From the NCBI RefSeq assembly GCF_000834635.1, contig NZ_JXQV01000002.1, forward strand, positions 5,001 to 69,000: a stretch of 64,000 nucleotides of DNA, in the 5' to 3' direction. The notes beneath the pieces are model-generated. The model was not told the DNA's origin. It did not search any database and was given only the letters and a program-made list of their open reading frames with translations. Below, piece after piece: positions 7,127 through 15,611 of this stretch; within the stretch, counting starts at the first letter, position 1; the number at the start of each line of letters is the position of its first letter. Made by a program: the position numbers and the translations under genes. Source of the DNA: Agrobacterium tumefaciens. GTDB taxonomy: Bacteria; Pseudomonadota; Alphaproteobacteria; Rhizobiales; Rhizobiaceae.

Positions 7127-9354
7127 GCGGCTTTCTCCTGAGCGAGAGGAACGGTGGGATCGGTCGTGACACCGGCGACGCGGTTCTCGCGTCTGAGGCG
7201 TCGTTCGCCGACAATGAGCTGGAAGCCCGTAATAACGGTGATCATCACGACGATGAGCATGGATGAGTAAGCAATCGCCACGCCATATTCTCCGTTTTCA
7301 ACGAGGCCGACGATGTAGGAGGTGGCCATGTTGTATTCTGCACTGACGAGAAAAATGACGGCGCTGATCGACGTGATGGCCCTTACGAAGGAATAGACGA
7401 GAGCAGCGGTGATCGCTGGACGCAGCAGCGGCAGGATCACCTTGCGAATGGTACGGAAACTGTCCGCCCGTAATGTTAGCGATGCCTCGTCGAGACTTTT
7501 GTCCAACTGGCTCATGGCCGCGATACCACCGCGCACGCCGACGGGCATGTTGCGGAAAACGAAACAGGCGATCAGGATGAGAGCAGACCCCGTCATTTCG
7601 ATGGGCGGAAGATTGAACGCCATGATATAGCTGACACCAATGACCGTTCCGGGAATGGCAAAACTCATCATCAGCGCGAATTCGAATACGTTCTTCCCGG
7701 TAAACTTCTGGCGGACGATGATATAGGCCGTCAAAAGCCCGACAGCAGCCGTCAGAGGAGCAGAAATCAGAGCGATTTCCATGGTCGTCCAGAACGAATT
7801 CCAGGCGACGCCCGTCCAGGCAATGCTGCCATTTTTGAAGCCGACGGAGAAGGCTCTGATATAATGGTCCAGTGTCAGCGAATTATCGAGACCCCAGGTT
7901 TTGACGAAGCCGCCGATCAGGATCATGCCGTAGACGACTATCGTGAACAGCATCCACGGCACGACGACGGCATGCACACCGATGGACAGTCCGCGAGGAA
8001 GAGCAATATGTGCTCCGCTATCGCCCTTGCCGGTTACCGTCGCAAAATTCTTGCCCGACAACCAGAAACGCTGTGCCATAAAGGCGGAAAGCGTGAAGCA
8101 GAGCAAAACCATGGCAAGTACCGCCGCACGGGATGGGTCGTTCTGCGAGCCGACGACGGCAAAGAAGATTTCCGTCGAGAGCACGCCGTGGCTACCGCCC
8201 AGTACGAGCGGGTTGCCGAAGTCAGCCATGCTTTCGATGAAGCCGATCAGGAACGCGTTGGCGAGGCCGGGTTTCATCAAGGGCAGCGAGACACGCCAGA
8301 AGGTGCGCCAGCGATCTGCACGCAAGGTCTGCGATGCCTCTTCCATCGAGGGGCTGACACCTTCCACGACGCCGATGAGAACGAGGAAGGAAATGGGCGT
8401 GAACGACAGGACTTGCGCAATCCAGATGCCGGTCAGGCCATAAAGCCAGCGTCCCGGCTCAATGCCAAACAGGTTCGAAAGGCCTTCGGTAACAACGCCC
8501 GCCCGGCCGAACAGTAAAGTGAGTGCAAGGCCAATGACGAAAGGCGGCGTGATGATCGGCAGGACAGTCAGCAGGCGCAGGCCTTTTTTGAAGGGAAAGC
8601 GTGTACGTGTCGCGACCAGCGCGAAACCGAGGCCGAGCAGGGTGGACGCAGAGGCCGTCATCAGCGCAAGTGCAAGGGTGCGCCACGCCACGCCGCAACG
8701 CTCTTCGCCGAAAACACAGCCGAGGCTCCAGATGCCCGGGTCCTGCAGGTTGCGAATGAAGCCATCAGGATTGAAGGAGCCATCGAAGTCCTGCACCGAC
8801 GCCGTAAACATGCTGCCAATGGGGTAAAAGACGAAGATCGCGACCAAAAATATCAGCAGTGATATCGAGGCGACGATGAATGCATCGCCCTTCATGACGC
8901 CCCGTTCTGCAAGGCCGAATGCAAAGAGCAGGACGCAAACCACGGCCATTACCACCGCACCCGCGCCCATGGCGGGTTGACCGTTTGCGAGCTGCCCGAA
9001 CAGCGTTTCACTGATGGTCCAAGTCCAGCCCGTAAAGCCGATGGCAAATCCTTGAAGCGAGAGAAACAGCAGGCCGAGGATGCCTGTGAGGGACAAGAGC
9101 CCCCCGCGCTTCATCGGGTCGTTGATCGGTCTGACCAGACACGCCGTCAGAAACATCACGAGGACGCCGATCAGCCAGAGCTTGCCATGGGAGGCGATCT
9201 GTAAAAGTGCCGGTGCAGAGGTGTCGGAAGAAAAGAAGTCCGAGATCCAGCCGAAGCCGAAAAAGCCCCGTTCAATTCTGTACCAGGGAAGAAGAAGGAG
9301 GGCCGCTGCCCCAAGCGCCAGAACGATGTCCAGCCTGCGATTGCCACGTTTCAT
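7123..9354 (-). CDS. ABC importer permease, two fused permease domains
   Basis: A 743-residue FbpB/AfuB-type permease in which two BPD_transp_1 domains are fused. Each half carries an EAA loop: EEASQTLRADRWRTFW with LPLMKPG near residue 340, and DEASLTLRADSFRTIR with LPLLRPA near 640. These loops contact the ATPase. There are more than ten hydrophobic segments, several of them N-terminal before the first permease domain. The length is somewhat above the usual 500-700 for fused permeases. The gene follows a binding-protein gene after a 96-bp gap with a strong hairpin and overlaps the ATPase gene by ATGA. Confidence 0.93.
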   Translation of the reverse strand: MKRGNRRLDIVLALGAAALLLLPWYRIERGFFGFGWISDFFSSDTSAPALLQIASHGKLWLIGVLVMFLTACLVRPINDPMKRGGLLSLTGILGLLFLSLQGFAIGFTGWTWTISETLFGQLANGQPAMGAGAVVMAVVCVLLFAFGLAERGVMKGDAFIVASISLLIFLVAIFVFYPIGSMFTASVQDFDGSFNPDGFIRNLQDPGIWSLGCVFGEERCGVAWRTLALALMTASASTLLGLGFALVATRTRFPFKKGLRLLTVLPIITPPFVIGLALTLLFGRAGVVTEGLSNLFGIEPGRWLYGLTGIWIAQVLSFTPISFLVLIGVVEGVSPSMEEASQTLRADRWRTFWRVSLPLMKPGLANAFLIGFIESMADFGNPLVLGGSHGVLSTEIFFAVVGSQNDPSRAAVLAMVLLCFTLSAFMAQRFWLSGKNFATVTGKGDSGAHIALPRGLSIGVHAVVVPWMLFTIVVYGMILIGGFVKTWGLDNSLTLDHYIRAFSVGFKNGSIAWTGVAWNSFWTTMEIALISAPLTAAVGLLTAYIIVRQKFTGKNVFEFALMMSFAIPGTVIGVSYIMAFNLPPIEMTGSALILIACFVFRNMPVGVRGGIAAMSQLDKSLDEASLTLRADSFRTIRKVILPLLRPAITAALVYSFVRAITSISAVIFLVSAEYNMATSYIVGLVENGEYGVAIAYSSMLIVVMITVITGFQLIVGERRLRRENRVAGVTTDPTVPLAQEKAA

Positions 9355-9414
9355 GGCCTACCTCGCTCGTTTTACGATAGGAAATGGGAGTGCATCAGCG
9401 GCACCGGAGAAGTT

Positions 9415-9437
9415 GGCCGGGTGTTGTCTACCCGGCC
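9415..9437 (-). other. intercistronic hairpin after binding-protein gene
   Basis: GGCCGGGT and ACCCGGCC form a perfect 8-bp GC-rich stem with a 7-base loop, between the binding-protein stop (9451) and the permease start (9354). There is no U-run. Such hairpins often stabilise the upstream binding-protein mRNA or partly end transcription, so that the binding protein is made in excess. Confidence 0.6.
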
Positions 9438-9450
9438 CAGACGCGTTGGA

Positions 9451-10476
9451 TCAGTTGGCGACAGCGCCAACCTCACGGTCCCAGCGCTCTAGCAGAGCCT
9501 TGCGCTTGACCGGATCGCCATATGTCTTGAAGTCGTAGTCGATCAGCTTGATGTCTTCAAACTTTGGTGCTTCCTTCGGCACTTCAGCCTTTTTGTTGGA
9601 TGGCAGTTGGAAGGACTTAGCATCCTTCATTCGCGACTGCACTTCCGGCGTCAACGCCCAGTCATACCAGACTTTGGCATCGTCCAGATTGCGCGCGCCC
9701 TTGATGATCGACATGGAGCCGATTTCGTAGCCAGTGCCTTCGCAGGGGGCGATAGATTTTATTGGGAAGCCTTCGGCAGTCTGGGCAACGGCGTCATGCA
9801 TGAAGACAATGCCCAGCGCCGTCTCACCGCGTGCGGCAGCCTTCACCGGTGCCGAGCCCGATTTGGTGTATTGAGAAATATTGGCGTTCAGTTTCTTGAG
9901 ATAGTCGATCGCTTGATCTTCACCCATGATCTGCGCGAGGGAGGCCAGTGCGGTATATGCCGTACCGGAGGAGTTGGGGTTGGCAATCTGAATTTCACCC
10001 TTTAATTCCGGGGCAAGCAGATCAGCCCAGCACAATGGCTCCTTGTAACCCTTGTCCTTGAAGATCGTCGTGTTGTAGCCCCAGCCGAGTGCGCCCGCGT
10101 AGACACCAACCGTGCGGTAGCCTGTGCTTTCGGCCTGCTTCTGGGCCCAGTCCTGTAACTGGTCCAGCATGGGTGATTTGTATTCCATCGTCAGGTTTTC
10201 GGATGCCGCTTGCACATGGGGGTCACCAGTGCCTGCCCACCATAGATCGGTTTTTGGATTTCGGGCTTCGGCCCGAATTTTCGCGTAGGTTTCGCCGGAT
10301 GACAGGCGCACCATATTCACCTTTATGTCGTGGGACTTTTCGAAGTCGCCCTTCATCTGTTCGCAAATCACCACATCTGCAGAACAAATGACGTTGAGTT
10401 CACCGGCGGCCTGTGCCGAAACCGCCCCGAGGGATACCCCGGAAAAAAGTAGAATGGAAAGTGCTGAAAGTCGCAT
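9451..10476 (-). CDS. ABC importer substrate-binding protein 1 (AfuA/FbpA family)
   Basis: A 341-residue periplasmic binding protein. The start is ATG 10476, with AGGAGG eight bases upstream and a clear Sec signal (MRLSALSILLFSGVSLG ending AQA). The mature part begins ELNVICSADVVICEQMK and contains SSGETYAKIRAEA and WWAGTGDPHVQAASE, characteristic of the AfuA branch of the iron/sugar-phosphate binding family. AfuA of Pasteurellaceae, first called an iron protein, is known to bind hexose phosphates. The protein has a paralogue encoded just upstream (10593-11615). Substrate is inferred only from family and from the phosphatase in the operon. Confidence 0.9.
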   Translation of the reverse strand: MRLSALSILLFSGVSLGAVSAQAAGELNVICSADVVICEQMKGDFEKSHDIKVNMVRLSSGETYAKIRAEARNPKTDLWWAGTGDPHVQAASENLTMEYKSPMLDQLQDWAQKQAESTGYRTVGVYAGALGWGYNTTIFKDKGYKEPLCWADLLAPELKGEIQIANPNSSGTAYTALASLAQIMGEDQAIDYLKKLNANISQYTKSGSAPVKAAARGETALGIVFMHDAVAQTAEGFPIKSIAPCEGTGYEIGSMSIIKGARNLDDAKVWYDWALTPEVQSRMKDAKSFQLPSNKKAEVPKEAPKFEDIKLIDYDFKTYGDPVKRKALLERWDREVGAVAN

Positions 10477-10592
10477 GCGATATCCTCCTGTTGCTTGCGA
10501 TAAAGTATGTCCAAAAGGCGCAGTTTCGCCTTCACGGCATTGACGTCCATGCCGCTTGATCTTGGGTAAGTGTCTGAAAAGTCGGGGTGCGG

Positions 10593-11615
10593 TTACTGCG
10601 TCGCTGTTATTTCCGCATCGAACCGCCTGAGAAGCCGACTTCGTTCGCCGGGTTGGCCGAAGGTCGCGAAGTCGTAGTCCACCATCTTGATCAGCGAGAT
10701 ATCCGGGGCTGCCGGGGGGAGCGCAGCTCTGGCATTCGAAGGTACCTGGTTCTGGCCTGCTGCTGCGCCTGTCGCTTGCCCCTCCGGGCTCAGGGCAAAT
10801 TCGACAAAGCGTTGCGCTGCCTCGATGTGCGTGGTGCCTTTGACGATGCTGACCGCGCCGATTTCGTAGCCCGTGCCCTCGCAAGGTGCGACGATCACAA
10901 GCGGAAAGCCCTCTTCCTTCTGGGTCACAGCATCATGCATGAACGATATGCCGATCAAGGTCTCCCCTCTTGCCGCAGCTTTGACCGGTGCCGAGCCGGA
11001 TTTTGTATATTCAACAACGTTGCGGTTCAGCGCGCCGATATCCCGAAAGGCCTCGTCTTCCCCGAAAAGCTGAATCAGTGTCGCGAGCATGGTAAAAGCA
11101 GTGCCGGATGAATTCGGGTTGCCAGCCTGAATGAGTCCCCTGTAAGCGTCGTTCGCCAGATCTTTCCAGCAGGTCGGGGCCGGAAGACCCTTTTGTGCCA
11201 AAACTTGCACGTTATAAGCAAAACCAAGGGCGCCTGCATAAATGCCAGAGGAGTGCTGCCCGGACATTTTGAAGAAATTTTGCGCCCACGGCAAAATGTC
11301 GACCTGATGTTTCGGCACGTAGATCTCAAGCAGGTCTTCGGATGCCGCCTGAAGATGGGTGTCGCCGGTGCCGCCCCACCAGACATCGACTGTCGGTGCG
11401 GATTTTTCCGACCTGATCTGGTCGAGTATTTCGCCGGTACTCTTCCGGGTTATGGAAATGGATATGCCCGACTGGGCCTCGAAGGATTGCTTCATTTGAG
11501 CACACCACGCCTCGTCGGTGCCACACAGCACGTTGAGACTGGTGTCGGCCAAGCCGGGGGCCACAGCGCAAAGCCATGCCGTCAATCCCGTTACTGTAGC
11601 CAGTCGTGCTTTCAA
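10593..11615 (-). CDS. ABC importer substrate-binding protein 2 (AfuA/FbpA family)
   Basis: A 340-residue paralogue of the binding protein encoded next to it. They share the pattern LNVLCGTDEAWCAQMKQSFE, STGEILDQIRSE, WWGGTGDTHLQAASEDL, SGSAPVKAAARGE and APCEGTGYEIG. I chose the TTG at 11615, which has AGGGAGG just upstream and gives a proper signal peptide (KARLATVTGLTAWLCAV then LADTS). The open frame runs further upstream into the promoter region but without family sequence. Two binding proteins for one permease suggests two ligands or two affinities. It is the first gene of the leftward operon and is divergent from the response regulator. Confidence 0.88.
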   Translation of the reverse strand: MKARLATVTGLTAWLCAVAPGLADTSLNVLCGTDEAWCAQMKQSFEAQSGISISITRKSTGEILDQIRSEKSAPTVDVWWGGTGDTHLQAASEDLLEIYVPKHQVDILPWAQNFFKMSGQHSSGIYAGALGFAYNVQVLAQKGLPAPTCWKDLANDAYRGLIQAGNPNSSGTAFTMLATLIQLFGEDEAFRDIGALNRNVVEYTKSGSAPVKAAARGETLIGISFMHDAVTQKEEGFPLVIVAPCEGTGYEIGAVSIVKGTTHIEAAQRFVEFALSPEGQATGAAAGQNQVPSNARAALPPAAPDISLIKMVDYDFATFGQPGERSRLLRRFDAEITATQ

Positions 11616-11679
11616 CAGAGCCTCCCTCTTGGAACCTCCCCGTTCCAATCTCCGCAGTGAGCATGTCAGATTTGCGGGT

Positions 11680-11746
11680 CGGTGCAATCGAAGAATGATT
11701 ACCAATTTTGCACCGCAGTGCCGAAGAATATTACATTCATTACATT
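11680..11746. promoter_or_regulatory. candidate response-regulator operator in divergent promoter
   Basis: The 208-bp gap between the binding-protein and response-regulator starts holds two signals. One is a perfect 8-bp inverted repeat, CGGTGCAA (11680-11687) and TTGCACCG (11708-11715). The other is a direct repeat of TTACATT at 11731-11737 and 11740-11746 with a 9-bp period. OmpR/PhoB-type regulators bind tandem direct repeats, so the latter suits the adjacent regulator. The function is inferred. Confidence 0.45.
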
Positions 11747-11823
11747 TATGTCGAAGTGCATCATCAGCTAGTCTTTGAACATCGATGGCCAAAAACGTAT
11801 GGTGTAATCGGGAGGACTACACA

Positions 11824-12564
11824 TTGCTGAACCAGAAGGTGCGAATTCTGATCGTCGAGGACGATCCTGATATGGCGGAACTGATATCCGATCTCGTGGA
11901 GGCCGAGGATTGGATACCGATTTGTGCGGGGTCGGCGGAAGAAGCGACGGCGATATTGGCGCAGGTACAGGTTCATCTGGTTCTGGTCGATCATAATCTG
12001 CCCGGCACTTCAGGGCGAACATTCGCCCAGCGACTGCGGCTTCAATCCGATATCGGTATCGTCATGGTCACCGCCGCCGGTAGTGCTGCAGATCGTGTGC
12101 TGGGGCTGGAAACCGCAGCCGATGACTATGTGGTAAAACCTTTCGAGCCGATTGAGCTGACGGCGCGCATGAAGGCCGTACTGCGCCGGACGATCCCCGC
12201 ATTGAAGCACGACAAGGAGATCGAAAAGGATCACACGCGGTCATCACTGCGGCTTGGCGATTGGGCTATCGATTTGGATGGGCGGCAGGCGACATGCCTG
12301 ACGGACCGCAGCCGCACGCTGACAACGGCGGAGTTTGCGCTGCTCGAGATACTCGCGGGCACCCCCAACCAGCCAGTCAGTAGGGCTCAGATTCTAGATT
12401 GCCTTGGCACTGAGAGCGAGCGCTACATCGATCGCAACGTCGATGTGCTGGTTCTGCGCCTGCGCAGAAAGATAGAGCTCAATCCAGACTTGCCCCGCCA
12501 CATCAAGACACGGCGCGGCAAAGGTTATGTGCTGCACACAGATGAGGCAGAGCTTTTACCGTGA
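11824..12564 (+). CDS. OmpR/PhoB-family response regulator
   Basis: About 246 residues. The receiver domain starts VRILIVEDDPDMAE and has the phospho-acceptor Asp in LVLVDHNLPG (about residue 56), the conserved Thr region VMVTAAG and the Lys in YVVKPFEP. A C-terminal winged helix of the OmpR/PhoB type follows (LTTAEFALLEIL, then RNVDVLVLRLRRKIE and TRRGKGY). I prefer TTG 11824, preceded by GGGAGG with 8-base spacing; ATG 11785 is an in-frame alternative without a site. It overlaps the kinase gene (GTGA at 12561-12564) and is divergent from the importer operon, its likely target. Confidence 0.92.
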   Translation: MLNQKVRILIVEDDPDMAELISDLVEAEDWIPICAGSAEEATAILAQVQVHLVLVDHNLPGTSGRTFAQRLRLQSDIGIVMVTAAGSAADRVLGLETAADDYVVKPFEPIELTARMKAVLRRTIPALKHDKEIEKDHTRSSLRLGDWAIDLDGRQATCLTDRSRTLTTAEFALLEILAGTPNQPVSRAQILDCLGTESERYIDRNVDVLVLRLRRKIELNPDLPRHIKTRRGKGYVLHTDEAELLP

Positions 12565-14669
12565 TCAGCCGTTCGTTTCTCTCATCGATTGCTTTCCGCC
12601 TGCCATTCGCAATCGTATTTATCTGCTGTCTGGTGTTCAGCCTGTCTGCAACGGCAATCTTCGGCTTGCAACGCGCGCGCAACGAGATGGCGGCCTATGG
12701 GCTGCAAGCCTTTTCCAGCCTGGCAAAAGCGTCTCTCATTTCGAGACAGGTTTCAGATTTGGTATCAAGCGCACCGTTTCTCATGAACGCCGCATCCCCC
12801 TACCGGGTATCCAGCGAAAGCCGCGCTGTCGTTGCGCAGGTCGATGGTTTGCTGAGCATGATCGATCGTGACGGTGAAGACTCCGTTATCCGAGGTTTTG
12901 CCAGTGGCCAGATCGTGGAACTGCTTAACCTCATTCACACCCAGACCAGAGAGTTGGCAAGGAATGCTGATGCCGCGCAGGATCATAAAGCGAAGGCCGC
13001 AGCGGCGCTGAGTGAAATCGCCACGGGTGACGGTGTCGAAGACGCCGCACTCAGACGCCAGTTGAACGGCATCGTGCAGGCGGCCGCAACGTCCGATAGC
13101 CTTTTTCAACTGGGTGAACTTCGCCGCCGCTATGTTGCCGAGACAGAGGCACGTCAGAACAGATCAGCGCCGGATGTCAGAGTTTCAGCCGAGCGGCTTC
13201 TACCCTATGAGCGTGTCTTCGAGGCGCAAACCAAGTACCTCCTCGGCATGCTAACCATCCGCGCGTCCGTATCGAAGCTACACGATGTGTCCCGCGATCT
13301 GTCGCATGCCACCGAAACCCAGAGCGATGCCGTGGCGCAGGGGCTGAACGACGACCTGCTTTCGACATCCAACGCGCTTTACCAGCTGTTGATCACCGTT
13401 GCCCTGGCTTCTTTGCTGGTGCTCGTCGTCGCTATTTTCTCGATCCACTCTGTCATGCGCGTGTCGCGCGGCATCGTTTCTCTGTCGAAGGGAATGAATG
13501 CGCTTGCAAAGGGTGACAAGAACGTCGGTCCTCCATCCTATAGCGGTAACGAGACGGAGCTCATCCGGCTTCTCGATGCTTTCAAGGCTTTCAACGACAG
13601 CGTAGAGCGCGTTACACGCCTGCGCCGCACCGCCGAGGCCGCCGCGCGCACAATCCGGTCCACATTTCGCAACATGAACGAAGGCATCGCCCTGTTTGAC
13701 GCGGCAGGTGAACCGATCACGATGAACCGCCGCGTCATCGATCTTATCGGAAAGTCAGCAGCATCGCGCAAATCGCCGCTGCGAAAATTCGCGCAGGCCA
13801 TTCCAGAAATTGATCCTGATCTTTTGCCGTGCAACGTGCATTCCGGGACATTGCAAGAGCGTGCTGTTGTTCGCCACCGCGCAGACGATCAGCAGGTCAT
13901 CGAAATCTCGCTGTCGCGCCAGCCTGATAAAGGAATCGTGCTTCTGGCGCGTGACGTGACAGCAATGGACCGGCAGGAAGCAGAAGCGTCCAAGGCCCAG
14001 CGTCTCGATGGCATCATGCGCATGACACATCAGGTCAGTCATGAGGTCGGCAACATGATTGGCATCATCACCGGCAGCCTTGGCCTGCTGGATCGAGAAG
14101 CTGGCTTCAATGACCGTCAGAAGCGACACTTGGCACGCATTCGCAAGGCCGCAGACCGTGGGCGTGCGCTTGCCAGCAGCATGCTTTCAGTCGGTAGCCA
14201 GCATCCCATTCATCCGAGTGCAATGGACGTTTCAATCCTGTTGCGCGCAATGGCGGATATTCTGGAAATTGCTGTCGGGGCGAAATGCCAGGTCAGGCTC
14301 GATCTTGAGGAGGGCTTGCCTAAAATTCCTCTTGACCCAGCGCTGTTTGAACAATCGATCCTCAACCTGTGCCTCAACTCGGCAGCCGCGATGCCCGACG
14401 GTGGATTGATCGTTATCCGCGCTAGACGAACGGAAAATCTGTTGCTGGTGCAAGTGGATGACAACGGAACGGGCATGAGGCCGGATGCGGTGGACAAGGC
14501 TTTCGAACCCTACTTCACCACGCGAAGCGATCAGGGCGGAGCGGGCCTAGGTCTGGCGATGGTCTATGGTTTTGTCCGACAAAGCGGCGGCGAGGCGCAG
14601 ATATTTTCGCGACAAGGCGAAGGAACAACTGTGCAATTATCTTTTCCGCTGAAAACCGATGCCAAGTGA
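12561..14669 (+). CDS. membrane sensor histidine kinase
   Basis: A 702-residue kinase starting at GTG 12561 inside the regulator stop codon. It has transmembrane segment 1 near residues 13-36 and a large periplasmic, helix-rich sensing region to about 270. Transmembrane segment 2 spans about 275-300 (LLITVALASLLVLVVAIFSI), followed by a HAMP-like linker. A PAS-like region lies at about 365-470. The phosphorylated His is in MTHQVSHEVGNMIG (about residue 494) and the ATPase has NLCLNSAAAMPDGG, DNGTGM and GAGLGLAMVYG. The periplasmic domain may sense the ligand itself or a loaded binding protein. It is paired with the PhoB-type regulator and probably controls the divergent importer. Confidence 0.92.
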   Translation: MISRSFLSSIAFRLPFAIVFICCLVFSLSATAIFGLQRARNEMAAYGLQAFSSLAKASLISRQVSDLVSSAPFLMNAASPYRVSSESRAVVAQVDGLLSMIDRDGEDSVIRGFASGQIVELLNLIHTQTRELARNADAAQDHKAKAAAALSEIATGDGVEDAALRRQLNGIVQAAATSDSLFQLGELRRRYVAETEARQNRSAPDVRVSAERLLPYERVFEAQTKYLLGMLTIRASVSKLHDVSRDLSHATETQSDAVAQGLNDDLLSTSNALYQLLITVALASLLVLVVAIFSIHSVMRVSRGIVSLSKGMNALAKGDKNVGPPSYSGNETELIRLLDAFKAFNDSVERVTRLRRTAEAAARTIRSTFRNMNEGIALFDAAGEPITMNRRVIDLIGKSAASRKSPLRKFAQAIPEIDPDLLPCNVHSGTLQERAVVRHRADDQQVIEISLSRQPDKGIVLLARDVTAMDRQEAEASKAQRLDGIMRMTHQVSHEVGNMIGIITGSLGLLDREAGFNDRQKRHLARIRKAADRGRALASSMLSVGSQHPIHPSAMDVSILLRAMADILEIAVGAKCQVRLDLEEGLPKIPLDPALFEQSILNLCLNSAAAMPDGGLIVIRARRTENLLLVQVDDNGTGMRPDAVDKAFEPYFTTRSDQGGAGLGLAMVYGFVRQSGGEAQIFSRQGEGTTVQLSFPLKTDAK

Positions 14670-15092
14670 TGTCATCTCCTCCAGTTACAGTGCCAAGCAA
14701 AGAGAAACCCGCGCGGATGGCAGGTTTCAGCGACCGACAGACTGGCGAAGAACGCTTTGTATGCCGGCGCGGTTAGTGCCGAGGTCCTAAAGTTCCCGAG
14801 AGCTCCTCCAGCCAAGTTCGGAAACGGTCTGACGGTACTTGCGCCTCGAGACACTCTTGTCCGTCAACATTCTCTGGCTAAACACTTGGTAGCGGTTCAA
14901 CGTCCACCGCCTTGAACGGATTCGAACTCTCGGCATTTCTTCGTTTTTGAAATCTCGAGGTTATTCAACTCCTTGGCTCTCTAAACCGTAAGCGCTGTTT
15001 CTGGGCCACACTCTGATGTTATCGGCCCTACTTTGTTGCATTGAATTGAAACGCGCGTATAGGCTTTGCCTGTATATCGCAGGAGGCCATTG
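14670..15092. other. intergenic region without a recognised gene
   Basis: 423 bp between the kinase gene and the acetyltransferase gene. I see no open frame with family sequence. A tRNA T-arm-like string (reverse of 14908-14926) is present, but neither the T stem nor a cloverleaf can be built around it. The promoter of the acetyltransferase is expected near the right end. Confidence 0.5.
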
Positions 15093-15599
15093 ATGGACGG
15101 AAGCTCGCAAGCGATCAGGCGTATTCAGGCAGACCAAGTGGACGCATTTCGACGCATTCGCCTGGAAGCGCTTCGCTCTGAACCGACCTTTTATGCAAGC
15201 AGCTATGAGGACTGGGTTTCACTTTCTGTCGATGAATGGCAGCAGCGTCTGCATGATCCGGTTTTTGTCGCGTTTCGGGATGACGAACCTGTGGGCATGA
15301 CCGGTTTGCTCCGCCAACGTGCGAGCAAGATGGCTCATCGTGCCACGATTATCATGGTTTATGTGCGCAAGAACCTACGCGGAACGGGCCTTGCCCGCAA
15401 TCTCCTGGGGACAGTTGCGGACTATGCCCGTGACATCGGGATTCTGCAGTTGGAACTGGCTGTGAGTGCGGAGAACCCGGCTGCAATACGTTTCTACCTG
15501 CGGGAAGGCTTCTCTGAGGTCGGTCGGATTCCTGCTGGCTTTCTACATGACGGCAGGGAGATCGATGACGTCATGATGGTGCGTCGCCTGCTCGATTAG
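15093..15599 (+). CDS. GNAT-family N-acetyltransferase
   Basis: A 168-residue protein of the GNAT acetyl-CoA-dependent acetyltransferase fold. The acetyl-CoA loop is visible as VYVRKNLRGTGLARNLL (a variant of Q/R-x-x-G-x-G/A), followed by the typical LELAVSAENPAAIRFYLREGF that ends the domain. ATG 15093 has AGGAGG six bases upstream, which decides it over the in-frame ATG at 15066. The substrate is unknown; members acetylate antibiotics, amino acids or protein N-termini. Its stop lies only about a dozen bases from the IS66 transposase end, so the insertion sequence abuts it. Confidence 0.88.
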   Translation: MDGSSQAIRRIQADQVDAFRRIRLEALRSEPTFYASSYEDWVSLSVDEWQQRLHDPVFVAFRDDEPVGMTGLLRQRASKMAHRATIIMVYVRKNLRGTGLARNLLGTVADYARDIGILQLELAVSAENPAAIRFYLREGFSEVGRIPAGFLHDGREIDDVMMVRRLLD

Positions 15600-15611
15600 C
15601 GTTTTCGGATA

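Noticed and set aside
8977-9538. plus-strand open frames opposite the permease gene
   Set aside because: Shadows of a strongly supported permease with family motifs throughout on the other strand.
6065-10476. iron(III) ABC importer
   Set aside because: This is the default label for FbpA/AfuA homologues, but the phosphatase, the two-component control and the AfuA-like motifs argue for another substrate. No iron box was seen. Not fully excluded.
14908-14926. tRNA-like string (reverse complement TTCGAATCCGTTCAAGGCG)
   Set aside because: The T-loop-like core is present, but the T stem does not pair, no anticodon arm fits and no acceptor stem partner is found; it may be chance or a very old remnant.
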